Below are positions 1 to 9,290 of a stretch of DNA of 11,434 nt, in pieces. The translations under genes were made by a program, and so were the position numbers. How positions within the stretch are numbered: position 1 is the stretch's first letter; each line of letters begins with the position of its first letter. The notes below the pieces were generated by a model that saw nothing but the letters and a program-made list of their open reading frames with translations, searched no databases and was not told the origin of the DNA. This DNA comes from CAZDQL01 sp964507325 (lineage in GTDB: Bacteria; Planctomycetota; UBA1135; GCA-002686595), in assembly GCA_964507325.1 (NCBI GenBank), contig CAZDQL010000146.1, forward strand, positions 1-11,434, in the 5' to 3' direction.

Positions 1-89
1 CCGTGGTGCACGAGTTGGCGCCGATCGGCGCGCAGGCGGGGCCTCTGCGCCCCGTGGAGCACCGAGCGGCGCCAACTCGTGCGCCACGG
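1..89. repeat. Compound inverted repeat upstream of mogA
   Basis: Positions 1-22 and 68-89 are reverse complements over 22 nt, with a single G-T wobble at position 7. The segment 52-66 is a second, same-sense relative of the left arm and can pair with 76-89 (14 pairs, one mismatch, one bulged C). Thus the right arm has two competing partners. A smaller hairpin sits between them (27-31 with 47-51, then 34-36 with 42-44, five-base loop). The shared core is the palindrome GGCGCC. It may be an intergenic repeat, the end of an upstream transcription unit, or a structured leader. The left edge is cut by the window, so the arm may be longer. Confidence 0.7.
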
Positions 90-153
90 CGGATTGGGGG
101 TGGGCTGGGGTGGGCGCTCGGGAATCCTCCGGGCTAGGATGCCCCGCTCCCCC

Positions 154-696
154 ATGCCTCCCCCCGCCCGAATCGGCATCCTGACCGTCTCCGACCGCGC
201 CAGCCGCGGGGAGTACACCGACCTCGGCGGCCCCGCGATCCGCGACTACCTGGGCTGGGTCCTCACCAGCCCCTGGGAGGCGGTGGCGCGGGTGGCCCCC
301 GACGAGCGGGAGGCGATCGCTGCGGCGCTGGTGGAGCTGGTGGACGCGGAGGGCTGCTCCCTGGTGGTCACCACCGGCGGGACAGGCCCCGCCCCGCGGG
401 ACGTGACGCCGGAGGCCACCCTGGACGTGTGCGAGAAGGTCTTGCCCGGCTTCGGCGAGCTGATGCGCACGGAGTCCCTCAAGGCGGTGCCCACCGCGAT
501 CCTCTCCCGCCAGACGGCGGGGGTGCGCGGCCGGGCCCTGATCGTCAACCTCCCCGGGCAGCCGAAGGCGATCGGGGAGTGCCTGGACGCGGTCTTCCCC
601 GCCATCCCCTACTGCGTGGACCTGGTCGGGGGGGCGTACCTCACCACCGACGAGAAGCGGCTGGTCGCCTTCCGGCCGAAGGGCGCCAAGAAGTGA
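154..696 (+). CDS. mogA: Molybdopterin adenylyltransferase MogA
   Basis: Predicted to adenylylate molybdopterin (MPT plus ATP to MPT-AMP), the step before molybdate insertion in molybdenum cofactor synthesis; cytoplasmic. The 180-aa protein resembles E. coli MogA along its length: a start of the type RIGILTVSDRAS (6-17), the GGTGPAPRDVTPEA block (75-88), ILSRQ (116-120) and NLPGQPK (132-138). D50 and D83 align with the E. coli MogA residues I recall as functionally important, D49 and D82. It lacks about 12 residues that E. coli has before the final IPYC-type segment. I chose ATG 154 because it gives a family-like N-terminus; ATG 139 (five residues longer) is possible. The frame is open back to 79, but that extension is low-complexity and unlike MogA. 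No clear Shine-Dalgarno is seen. The stop overlaps the next start by 4 nt. No other Moco gene is visible in the window. Confidence 0.93.
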   Translation: MPPPARIGILTVSDRASRGEYTDLGGPAIRDYLGWVLTSPWEAVARVAPDEREAIAAALVELVDAEGCSLVVTTGGTGPAPRDVTPEATLDVCEKVLPGFGELMRTESLKAVPTAILSRQTAGVRGRALIVNLPGQPKAIGECLDAVFPAIPYCVDLVGGAYLTTDEKRLVAFRPKGAKK

Positions 697-1667
697 GCGG
701 CGCCGTCACCCTGCCGCGCCTGGTGGCGCTGGTCCTGCTCCTGCTCCCCGCCTGCCGGGCCCCGGGGCGCGTCGCCGTCACCGACCGCGCCGGCGCCGCA
801 GGCCCGCGGGTCCTGGCGGTCTTCGCCCACCCCGACGACGAGACGACGGTGGCGGCCACGCTCTACAAGACGACCCACTTCCTGGACGGCGCCTGCGACA
901 TCTGCCTGATCACCAACGGGGAGGGGGGCTTCAAGTACTCCACGTTGGCGGAGTCGATCTACGGGGTGGAGTTGACGGAGGAGGCGGTGGGGCGGGCGCA
1001 CCTGCCGGAGATCCGGCGGCGGGAGTTCCTGGCCGGGTGCCGGCTGATGGGGATCCGGCGCGCGTTCTTCCTCGACCAGATCGACCACCGCTACAGCACC
1101 GACCCCCTCGAGGTCCTGGGGCCGGAGGCGCGGGTCTGGGACCTGGCGCAGGTGGAGGAGCGCGTGCGGCGCCTGCTGGAGGAGGGGGACTACGACTTCC
1201 TGCTGCTGATGGCACCCTCGGCGACCACCCACGGCCACCACCAGGCGGCGACGGTCCTCGCCCTGCGGGCGGCGGCGGCGCTGCCGCCGGAGCGGCGGCC
1301 CGCCTGCCTCGCAGTGGCGCTGGAGACGACCGAGAGGGGCGCGCCTCCCCCACCGAGCCCGACCGAGGGTTTTCCGATCACCGCCGTCACCCCCGACGCG
1401 GCGCTCCTCTTCGACCGCACCCAGGCCTTCGGCCACCGCGAGCGTCTCGACTACCGCATCCTGGCCAACTGGGTGATCGCCGAGCACAAGTCCCAGGGGA
1501 CGATGCAGCTGGCGATGGGGCGCGCGGTGGCGGAGCACTACTTCCTCTTCGAGATCAGCCCGCCGGGGGCCCTGCGCGCCGCGCGGGAGTGGTTCGAGGC
1601 GCTGGCGCGACCCCAGTTCCCCACCAAGGTCTACGGCGCCAGCGCGGGCACCAACGCGGGAGGGTGA
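693..1667 (+). CDS. PIG-L/LmbE-type deacetylase, predicted lipoprotein
   Basis: A 324-aa zinc-dependent deacetylase of the PIG-L/LmbE superfamily, which hydrolyses N-acetyl groups of GlcNAc-type sugars. The hallmark AHPDDE is at 45-50: by family analogy (MshB, BcZBP) H46 and D49 are zinc ligands and D48 is the general base. The second motif HGHHQ is at 180-184, with H183 the likely third ligand and H180 the assisting histidine. The start is GTG 693, overlapping the mogA stop as GTGA. This start yields a hydrophobic stretch (10-18) ending in LPAC, a plausible lipobox with C21 as the lipidated residue, so the enzyme probably sits in the envelope. The frame is open back to 429, but that part is the mogA shadow. 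The true substrate is unknown. The next gene encodes a membrane acyltransferase, suggesting a shared amino-sugar substrate. Confidence 0.88.
   Translation: MSGAVTLPRLVALVLLLLPACRAPGRVAVTDRAGAAGPRVLAVFAHPDDETTVAATLYKTTHFLDGACDICLITNGEGGFKYSTLAESIYGVELTEEAVGRAHLPEIRRREFLAGCRLMGIRRAFFLDQIDHRYSTDPLEVLGPEARVWDLAQVEERVRRLLEEGDYDFLLLMAPSATTHGHHQAATVLALRAAAALPPERRPACLAVALETTERGAPPPPSPTEGFPITAVTPDAALLFDRTQAFGHRERLDYRILANWVIAEHKSQGTMQLAMGRAVAEHYFLFEISPPGALRAAREWFEALARPQFPTKVYGASAGTNAGG
1658..1663 (+). promoter_or_regulatory. Ribosome binding site deciding the GTG 1670 start
   Basis: GGGAGG lies 6 nt before GTG 1670, inside the end of the deacetylase gene. It favours GTG 1670 over the in-frame GTG 1664, which would overlap the preceding stop as GTGA. 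Confidence 0.6.
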
Positions 1668-1669
1668 GG

Positions 1670-2770
1670 GTGAGCGGCCAGGCCCCCTCCGACCCCGGTC
1701 GCCTGCAGTCCCTCGACGCCCTGCGCGGCTTCGACATGCTGTGGATCGTCGGCGGCGCCGAGGTGCTGGCCGCGCTCGCCCTCGACCCCGGGGGGCGCTT
1801 CTTCGGGGCCCTCGAGGGCCAGACCCACCACGCGGCGTGGCACGGCTTCACGGGCTGGGACCTGATCTTCCCCCTCTTCCTCTTCCTGGCGGGGGTCTCG
1901 CTGCCCTTCTCCTTCGCCAAGCGCCGCGCGGCGGGGGCGGGCACGGGGGAGCTCGTGCGTCACGCCCTGCGCCGCGGCTTGACGCTGGTCCTCCTGGGCG
2001 CGGTCTACAACGGGCTGCTCGCCTTCGACTACGAGAGCCAGCGCTACGCCAGCGTGCTGGGCCGCATCGGCCTGGCCTGGATGTTCGGCGCCCTGATCGC
2101 CATCTGGGCCGGTCCCCGGGCGATCGGGGCGTGGATCGCCGCCCTCCTGCTCGCCTACTGGGCGGCGCTGGCGTGGATCCCGGTGCCGGGGCAGGGGGCG
2201 GCGTCCTTCGAGCCGGGCGCGACGCTCACGGATTGGATCGACCGCCAGCTCCTGCCCGGACGGCTGCACCGCGGGGTGCGCGACCCGGAGGGGATCCTGT
2301 CGACTGTGCCGGCGGTGGCCACGGCGCTGGCGGGGGTGCTGGCGGGGTACTGGTTGCGCGGCGCGGCACGTCCGGGGCGCAAGGCGCTGGTCCTGGCACT
2401 GGCGGGGGTCGCCTCCCTGGGGCTGGGAGTGCTCTGGGACCCGCTCTTCCCCGTCAACAAGAACCTCTGGTCGAGCTCCTTCGTGGCGGTCACGGCGGGG
2501 GCGAGCCTGCTCCTGCTGGCGCTCTTCTACTGGGTGATCGACGTGCGCGGCTGGCGCTCCTGGAGCGCCCCCCTGCGCGTCTTCGGGGCCAACGCCATCA
2601 CGATCTACCTCCTGTACCGCTTCGTGGACTTCCGCGGGGTGACCGACCTGCTCTTCGAGGGGGGGAGCCCCACGCGATTGCACCCGGTCCTGCTGGCGGT
2701 GGCTCCCCTGGTGCTGGAGTGGGCGCTGCTCAGGTGGATGTATCGCCGGAGGATCTTCCTGAGGGTCTGA
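1670..2770 (+). CDS. HGSNAT/DUF5009-type membrane acyltransferase
   Basis: A 366-aa multi-pass membrane protein of the family of heparan-alpha-glucosaminide N-acetyltransferase (also annotated DUF5009/DUF1624). Members move an acetyl group from cytoplasmic acetyl-CoA to a glucosamine amine on the other side of the membrane. Visible signatures are the N-terminal RLQSLDALRGFDMLWIVGG (11-29) and HAAWHGFTGWDLIFPLFLF (54-72), where H54 aligns, as I recall, with the acetylated histidine of human HGSNAT in its HASWNGL block. A late FGANAITIYLL segment is also family-typical. Several further hydrophobic stretches follow, roughly ten in total. The start is GTG 1670, 2 nt after the deacetylase stop. 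The coupling suggests both act on one sugar. Acceptor specificity cannot be read from sequence. The gene ends 32 nt from a convergent gene, and no obvious terminator is seen between them. Confidence 0.85.
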   Translation: MSGQAPSDPGRLQSLDALRGFDMLWIVGGAEVLAALALDPGGRFFGALEGQTHHAAWHGFTGWDLIFPLFLFLAGVSLPFSFAKRRAAGAGTGELVRHALRRGLTLVLLGAVYNGLLAFDYESQRYASVLGRIGLAWMFGALIAIWAGPRAIGAWIAALLLAYWAALAWIPVPGQGAASFEPGATLTDWIDRQLLPGRLHRGVRDPEGILSTVPAVATALAGVLAGYWLRGAARPGRKALVLALAGVASLGLGVLWDPLFPVNKNLWSSSFVAVTAGASLLLLALFYWVIDVRGWRSWSAPLRVFGANAITIYLLYRFVDFRGVTDLLFEGGSPTRLHPVLLAVAPLVLEWALLRWMYRRRIFLRV

Positions 2771-2802
2771 GGGTCGCTGGTCCACCTGCCGTCGGCACCA
2801 GT

Positions 2803-3705
2803 TCAGTCGTCGCGAAGGTCCGAGATGCTGGTCAGGGTCGCATCGAGGGTCTCCCTGTCGATATCCACCTGGAATGCGGCCCCAGGCTCATCGGCTCGCA
2901 CCTCAATCGCAGGCTCAGTGGAAATCGCGGCTCTCCAAGAGGTCGCGGAACCCTCGAAGGTCAGGGAGAAGACGATCGTGAACTCGTACTGGCCCGGCTC
3001 GGCGACCCGGAAGGTGGCATGCCCGTGAGCCGATATCGGAACGACGGGCACTCCAACGAGCTTCTTGCGCTCGACACTGCGCCTCGAGCCGTCCGGATAC
3101 CTCAGCTCTACGCGAGGCGATTCCGCCAGGGGACCCACGGTCTCGCGGTGGAGGTGTCCCTCGAAGTGACCCTTGATCCTCATCCCCGGGATTCCCTCAT
3201 TCAAACGCTGCCAGCCCCCGGCGACGTCGACCTCGACGCGGATCGCCTCCACCAGCACGACGCGTTCACCGCGCCGGAGCCCGTGGAGGAAGGAAGGGAC
3301 GAAGCCCGGCGCCACCACCCGGTGGACCTCACCGGCGTTCTCCAGGGGAACTTGAATCCACCCGGCCCCATCGGCCGCGTAACCGGTCACGCCCTCCTGG
3401 GAGCGCTCGACGAGCGTGACGGCGTCGGGAAGCGGCTCGCCGCGCTCGTCCACCACCTGGATGCGTAGCGCTCCGGTGGTGGGGTCGGGTGCCACTGCCT
3501 CTGGTTGATCCTCGAGCCGGGGGCCGTCATCCCCGAGCGCCGGTTCCCGGAAGCCGGGGGACGAGACGCTTCCCGACAACTCGCCCTGCCGGTCCGCCGA
3601 GGTCGCCCGCTCCAGGGCAAGCGATGGCGGCGCCTCTGGTGTCAGGTGACGGAGGGCGACCAGCGCCAGGGCCCCGACACCGAGGAACAGGACCATCCTG
3701 CGCAC
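2803..3705 (-). CDS. Secreted or anchored carboxypeptidase-regulatory-like domain protein
   Basis: A 300-aa protein of unknown function. Residues 1-19 (MRRMVLFLGVGALALVALR) form a signal peptide or single membrane anchor; no AxA site or lipobox is convincing, so an anchor is likely. Residues about 24-76 are polar and probably disordered. Residues about 78-155 (GALRIQVVDERGEPLPDAV onward, with a GYAADGAGW strand and a VAPGFVPS turn) look like a carboxypeptidase-regulatory-like beta-sandwich, which in other proteins is a structural or binding module. The rest is beta-rich, with a second sandwich-like part near 225-280. The start is GTG at 3705-3703; ATG at 3696-3694 is three residues further in. 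It lies 43 nt downstream of dnaK on the same strand. Its base composition is lower in GC than its neighbours (line 2881-2940 is 37/60 GC against 46/60 at 2341-2400), which fits relaxed codon bias or later acquisition. Confidence 0.75.
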   Translation of the reverse strand: MRRMVLFLGVGALALVALRHLTPEAPPSLALERATSADRQGELSGSVSSPGFREPALGDDGPRLEDQPEAVAPDPTTGALRIQVVDERGEPLPDAVTLVERSQEGVTGYAADGAGWIQVPLENAGEVHRVVAPGFVPSFLHGLRRGERVVLVEAIRVEVDVAGGWQRLNEGIPGMRIKGHFEGHLHRETVGPLAESPRVELRYPDGSRRSVERKKLVGVPVVPISAHGHATFRVAEPGQYEFTIVFSLTFEGSATSWRAAISTEPAIEVRADEPGAAFQVDIDRETLDATLTSISDLRDD

Positions 3706-3748
3706 GGGCGCGAGGATACCCCCTGCGAGGGAAGCAGTCCCGACCCCG

Positions 3749-5680
<1,932 letters not shown>

Positions 5681-5721
5681 GGCCTTGTTCGTTGCTGCCG
5701 CACCCGCGGCCGGGGCAGGTG

Positions 5722-5737
5722 AACAAACGCCGTGCCA
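5722..5737 (-). promoter_or_regulatory. Candidate sigma54 (-24/-12) promoter of dnaK
   Basis: Read on the minus strand, the site is TGGCACGGCGTTTGTT. It matches the sigma54 consensus TGGCACG-N4-TTGCW at every fixed position except the C of the -12 GC, which is T here. That C is one of the best-conserved bases, so this is a candidate only. A start site would fall near 5711, giving a leader of about 31 nt before the dnaK ATG at 5680. The gene immediately upstream encodes a sigma54 activator, which makes the match worth recording. No CIRCE element and no clear heat-shock sigma32-type motif were found here. Confidence 0.35.
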
Positions 5738-5787
5738 GGGCTGTCAGCGGGCTGGAACGCCCCTGGAAAGGGGGTCGGGCTCGGGAG

Positions 5788-5845
5788 GGCTGCCAGCGTG
5801 GCAGCCGGGCGTGGGCCCCATCCGGCTGCCTGCCAAAGAGGCAGG
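5788..5845 (-). terminator. Hairpin cluster between the response regulator and dnaK
   Basis: Two perfect stems lie 20-80 nt after the response-regulator stop: 5829-5834 with 5840-5845 (6 bp, 5-nt loop) and 5788-5795 with 5799-5806 (8 bp, 3-nt loop). The segment 5824-5830 can also pair with 5800-5806 over 7 bp, excluding both. There is no U-tract, so intrinsic termination is uncertain. An attenuator-like or processing role is possible. Confidence 0.4.
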
Positions 5846-5864
5846 TTCGCCCCCGGCCGGCAGG

Positions 5865-7249
<1,385 letters not shown>

Positions 7250-7253
<4 letters not shown>

Positions 7254-8026
7254 CGGGGGACCTCCTCGCCGCTGTGCGCCGCGGCTTCCGAGCCTCCGGC
7301 GAGCTCCACCAGCAGCGGCAGTGCGATGGTGAAGCTCGTCCCGCGCCCCTCCTCGGAGACGACGTGCAGCGAGCCCTCGTGCTGCTGCACGATGCGCTGT
7401 ACGGTGGCGAGTCCCAGCCCCGTCCCGCCCTTCTTGGTGGACCAGTAGAGCTCGAAGCAGCGCGACAACTGCTCCTCCGACATGCCCACCCCGGTGTCGG
7501 TGATCGAGAGCTCCGCCCGCGCGCCGACGCGCACCAGACGCACGATCAGCTCGCCCCCCCCCGGCATCGCCTGCTGGGCGTTGACCATCAGGTTGAGGAT
7601 CGCCTGGCGGAAGGCGCCCTCGTCGAGCATCACCAGCGGCAACTGACTCGGCAACTCGACGTGCACGCGCACGTCGTGGGCTTCGTGCTCCGGCTCGCGG
7701 AAGGTCAGCGCGTCGCGCACCAGCGCCACCAGGTCGCCGGGGGCGCGGTTGATCTCGCCGCCGCGGGCGAAGCGCAGGAAGTCCTCCAGGATTCCCTCCA
7801 GGCGCACGATCTCGCGCTGCAGGGTGTGCACCCGCTTCAAGCTGCGCTTCTCGCGTGGAGTCGGCTCGCCGCCGCGGGTCCCGTCCCACTCCTCCTCGAG
7901 CAGGGTCAAGTTGATCGCCATGGTGGAGAGCGGATTCTTGATCTCGTGGGCCAATCCGGCGGCGAGGGTGGTGAGCAGGTCCTCCGGCTCCTCTCCCAGG
8001 TTGCTGTCGTCGCGCGGCTCTTCCAT
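7250..8026 (-). CDS. Short soluble sensor histidine kinase
   Basis: A 258-aa histidine kinase that autophosphorylates and presumably passes phosphate to the overlapping NtrC-type regulator. The HisKA domain begins almost at the N-terminus, with H27 in the H-box GLAHEIKNPLS. The ATPase domain shows the N-box NLMVNAQQAM (N145, N149), G1 DTGVGM (177-182), the FELYWSTKKGG segment and G2 GTGLGL (201-206). No membrane helix, PAS, GAF or other sensor domain is visible; only about 16 acidic residues precede the HisKA helix. I chose ATG 8026 because upstream codons read into low-complexity sequence under the divergent gene. No strong ribosome site is seen. Overall the ATPase and HisKA parts resemble NtrB/ZraS-type kinases. 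The signal may be cytoplasmic, or come through a partner protein. Confidence 0.93.
7261..7266 (-). promoter_or_regulatory. Ribosome binding site of the response regulator
   Basis: AGGAGG on the minus strand, 7 nt before GTG 7253, lies within the end of the kinase gene. It is the strongest Shine-Dalgarno noticed at any gene here and fixes the regulator start, excluding the longer open frame. Confidence 0.8.
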
Positions 8027-8033
8027 CGTCGGC

Positions 8034-8062
8034 TTGGGTTCCCCCACGGGGGCCGATAGGCT
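8034..8062 (+). promoter_or_regulatory. Candidate promoter of the Sua5-YwlE gene
   Basis: TTGGGT at 8034-8039 and TAGGCT at 8057-8062 are 17 nt apart, a sigma70-like arrangement with weak hexamers. The same layout (TTGGGC, 17 nt, TACTCT) precedes the plus-strand gene at 9291, which strengthens both a little. TAGGCT also lies near the upstream region of the divergent kinase gene. Confidence 0.35.
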
Positions 8063-8066
8063 AACA

Positions 8067-8097
8067 GGGGAAGCGGTCGCTCCCCCTCCGCTTCCCC
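8067..8097. repeat. Inverted repeat in the divergent kinase/Sua5 intergenic region
   Basis: GGGGAAGCGG (8067-8076) and CCGCTTCCCC (8088-8097) are perfect 10-bp arms around an 11-nt loop. They lie between the candidate promoter and the ATG at 8102. A second small palindrome, CCCCC-AC-GGGGG, is at 8041-8052. They could be an operator serving both divergent genes, or a leader hairpin of the plus-strand mRNA. No Shine-Dalgarno is visible before 8102; the stretch is pyrimidine-rich. Confidence 0.55.
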
Positions 8098-8101
8098 CCC
8101 G

Positions 8102-9214
8102 ATGAGCCCCCCCCGCCTCTTCGAGCTCCCCGACGACCCGGCGGTGGCCCCCGAGGTGCTGGCCGGAGCGGCGGCGGCACTGGCGGAGGGTGGGGTGCTG
8201 GCTCTGCCCACCGAGACGGTGTACGGGCTGGCCGCGCGCGCGGACGACCCGGCGGCCCTCGAGCGGCTGGGCGCCATCAAGGGCAGCGCTGCGGCGCGAC
8301 CCTTCACCTGGCACGTGGGGAAGCTGGCGCCGGTCCTGGCGAGTGAACCGCCGCTGGCGGGGCTGATCACCCGGCTGGCGGAGCGCTACTGGCCGGGGCC
8401 CTTGACCCTGGTCTTGGCCTGCGTCCCCCCCGGCCTCGAGCGGGTGGCGCGGGAGGGCTGGACCGGGGTGCGGCTGCCCGCCCACGCGGGGACGCGCGCG
8501 CTCTTGGCGAGCCTGGAGTTCCCCGTCGTCGCGACGAGCGCCAACCGCGCCGGCGGGGCGCCGCTGATCGACGCCGCGGCGGTGGCCGGGGAGTTCGGGG
8601 GGGAGCTGGCGGCCGTCCTCGACGGAGGCCCGTGCCGTCTGGGGGAGAGCTCGTCGGTCCTGGCGCTGGGTCCCGGTCGCTTCGAGCTCCTGCGGGAGGG
8701 GCTCTTCGACCTGGAGGAGCTCAAGCGCAGCGCCGGTTTGCGGGTGCTCTTCGTGTGCACCGGCAACACCTGCCGCAGCCCGATGGCGCAGGTCCTGGCG
8801 CAACGCCTCCTGGAGCAGCGCCTGGGGAGCTCCGACATCGCCGCCTTCGGCTTCGAGGTGAGCTCGGCGGGGGTGTGCGGCGGGGGGGGAACGCCCGCCA
8901 CGGCCCACGCGGTGGCGGTGATGCGCGAGCGCGGCCTGGACCTCTCGGAGCACGGTTCCCGGGCGGCGATCGCGGAGGAGGTCGCGGCGGCGGACCGGGT
9001 CTACGGCCTGACGGGGGCACACTGCGGGGCGCTGGTGGAGATGCTGCCGCCGCGGGAGGGGGGGCACATCGCGCTCCTGGACGAGCTGGGCCGGGACGTG
9101 CCCGACCCGATCGGGGGGGACCGGGGGGTCTACCGGAGCTCGGCGGAGGTGATCGCGGCGGCCCTGGAGCCCCGGGTCGCGGAGTGGATCGACGGTCAGC
9201 CCCGGCGGGCCTGA
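8102..9214 (+). CDS. Fusion of Sua5/TsaC (threonylcarbamoyl-AMP synthase) with a YwlE-type phosphatase
   Basis: A 370-aa two-domain protein. The N-terminal part (about 12-205) is a Sua5/YrdC/YwlC domain, which makes threonylcarbamoyl-AMP from threonine, bicarbonate and ATP for the t6A37 modification of ANN-decoding tRNAs. It shows LPTETVYGL (35-43), an IKG...ARPF segment, WPGPLTLVL, and SANRAGG (146-152). The C-terminal part (about 213-370) is a low-molecular-weight phosphatase: P-loop CTGNTCRS (219-226) with nucleophile C219 and R225, and DP at 335-336 with D335 the likely general acid. The threonine T220 and T223 pattern CTGNTCRS matches B. subtilis YwlE, a protein-arginine phosphatase, rather than CLGNICRS of tyrosine phosphatases. 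The usual archaeal-type Sua5 C-terminal domain is absent. The frame is continuous across both domains. It is transcribed divergently from the histidine kinase. Confidence 0.93.
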   Translation: MSPPRLFELPDDPAVAPEVLAGAAAALAEGGVLALPTETVYGLAARADDPAALERLGAIKGSAAARPFTWHVGKLAPVLASEPPLAGLITRLAERYWPGPLTLVLACVPPGLERVAREGWTGVRLPAHAGTRALLASLEFPVVATSANRAGGAPLIDAAAVAGEFGGELAAVLDGGPCRLGESSSVLALGPGRFELLREGLFDLEELKRSAGLRVLFVCTGNTCRSPMAQVLAQRLLEQRLGSSDIAAFGFEVSSAGVCGGGGTPATAHAVAVMRERGLDLSEHGSRAAIAEEVAAADRVYGLTGAHCGALVEMLPPREGGHIALLDELGRDVPDPIGGDRGVYRSSAEVIAAALEPRVAEWIDGQPRRA

Positions 9215-9252
9215 GCGAGGCGTGAACCGCGGCGCTTGAGGGGCGTTCGGGG

Positions 9253-9281
9253 TTGGGCTCCCACCTCTTGCGACTTACTCT
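9253..9281 (+). promoter_or_regulatory. Candidate promoter of the prenyltransferase-repeat gene
   Basis: TTGGGC (9253-9258), a 17-nt spacer and TACTCT (9276-9281) resemble a weak sigma70 promoter. The predicted start site near 9288 would leave almost no leader before ATG 9291, in agreement with the absence of a Shine-Dalgarno there. Confidence 0.35.
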
Positions 9282-9290
9282 CAACGCACC

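Noticed and set aside
429..692. Longer N-terminus for the PIG-L deacetylase
   Set aside because: This part is the out-of-frame shadow of mogA; GTG 693 gives a lipoprotein signal and a GTGA overlap.
2771..2802. Bidirectional terminator between convergent genes
   Set aside because: Only a 4-bp TGCC/GGCA stem with a 3-nt loop is present and no T-tracts, which is too weak to call.
5681..5864. CIRCE or sigma32-type heat-shock element before dnaK
   Set aside because: No TTAGCACTC-N9-GAGTGCTAA palindrome and no clear CTTGAA/CCCCAT pair were found by eye.
7254..7889. Longer N-terminus for the response regulator
   Set aside because: It is the kinase gene read out of frame; AGGAGG before GTG 7253 fixes the start.
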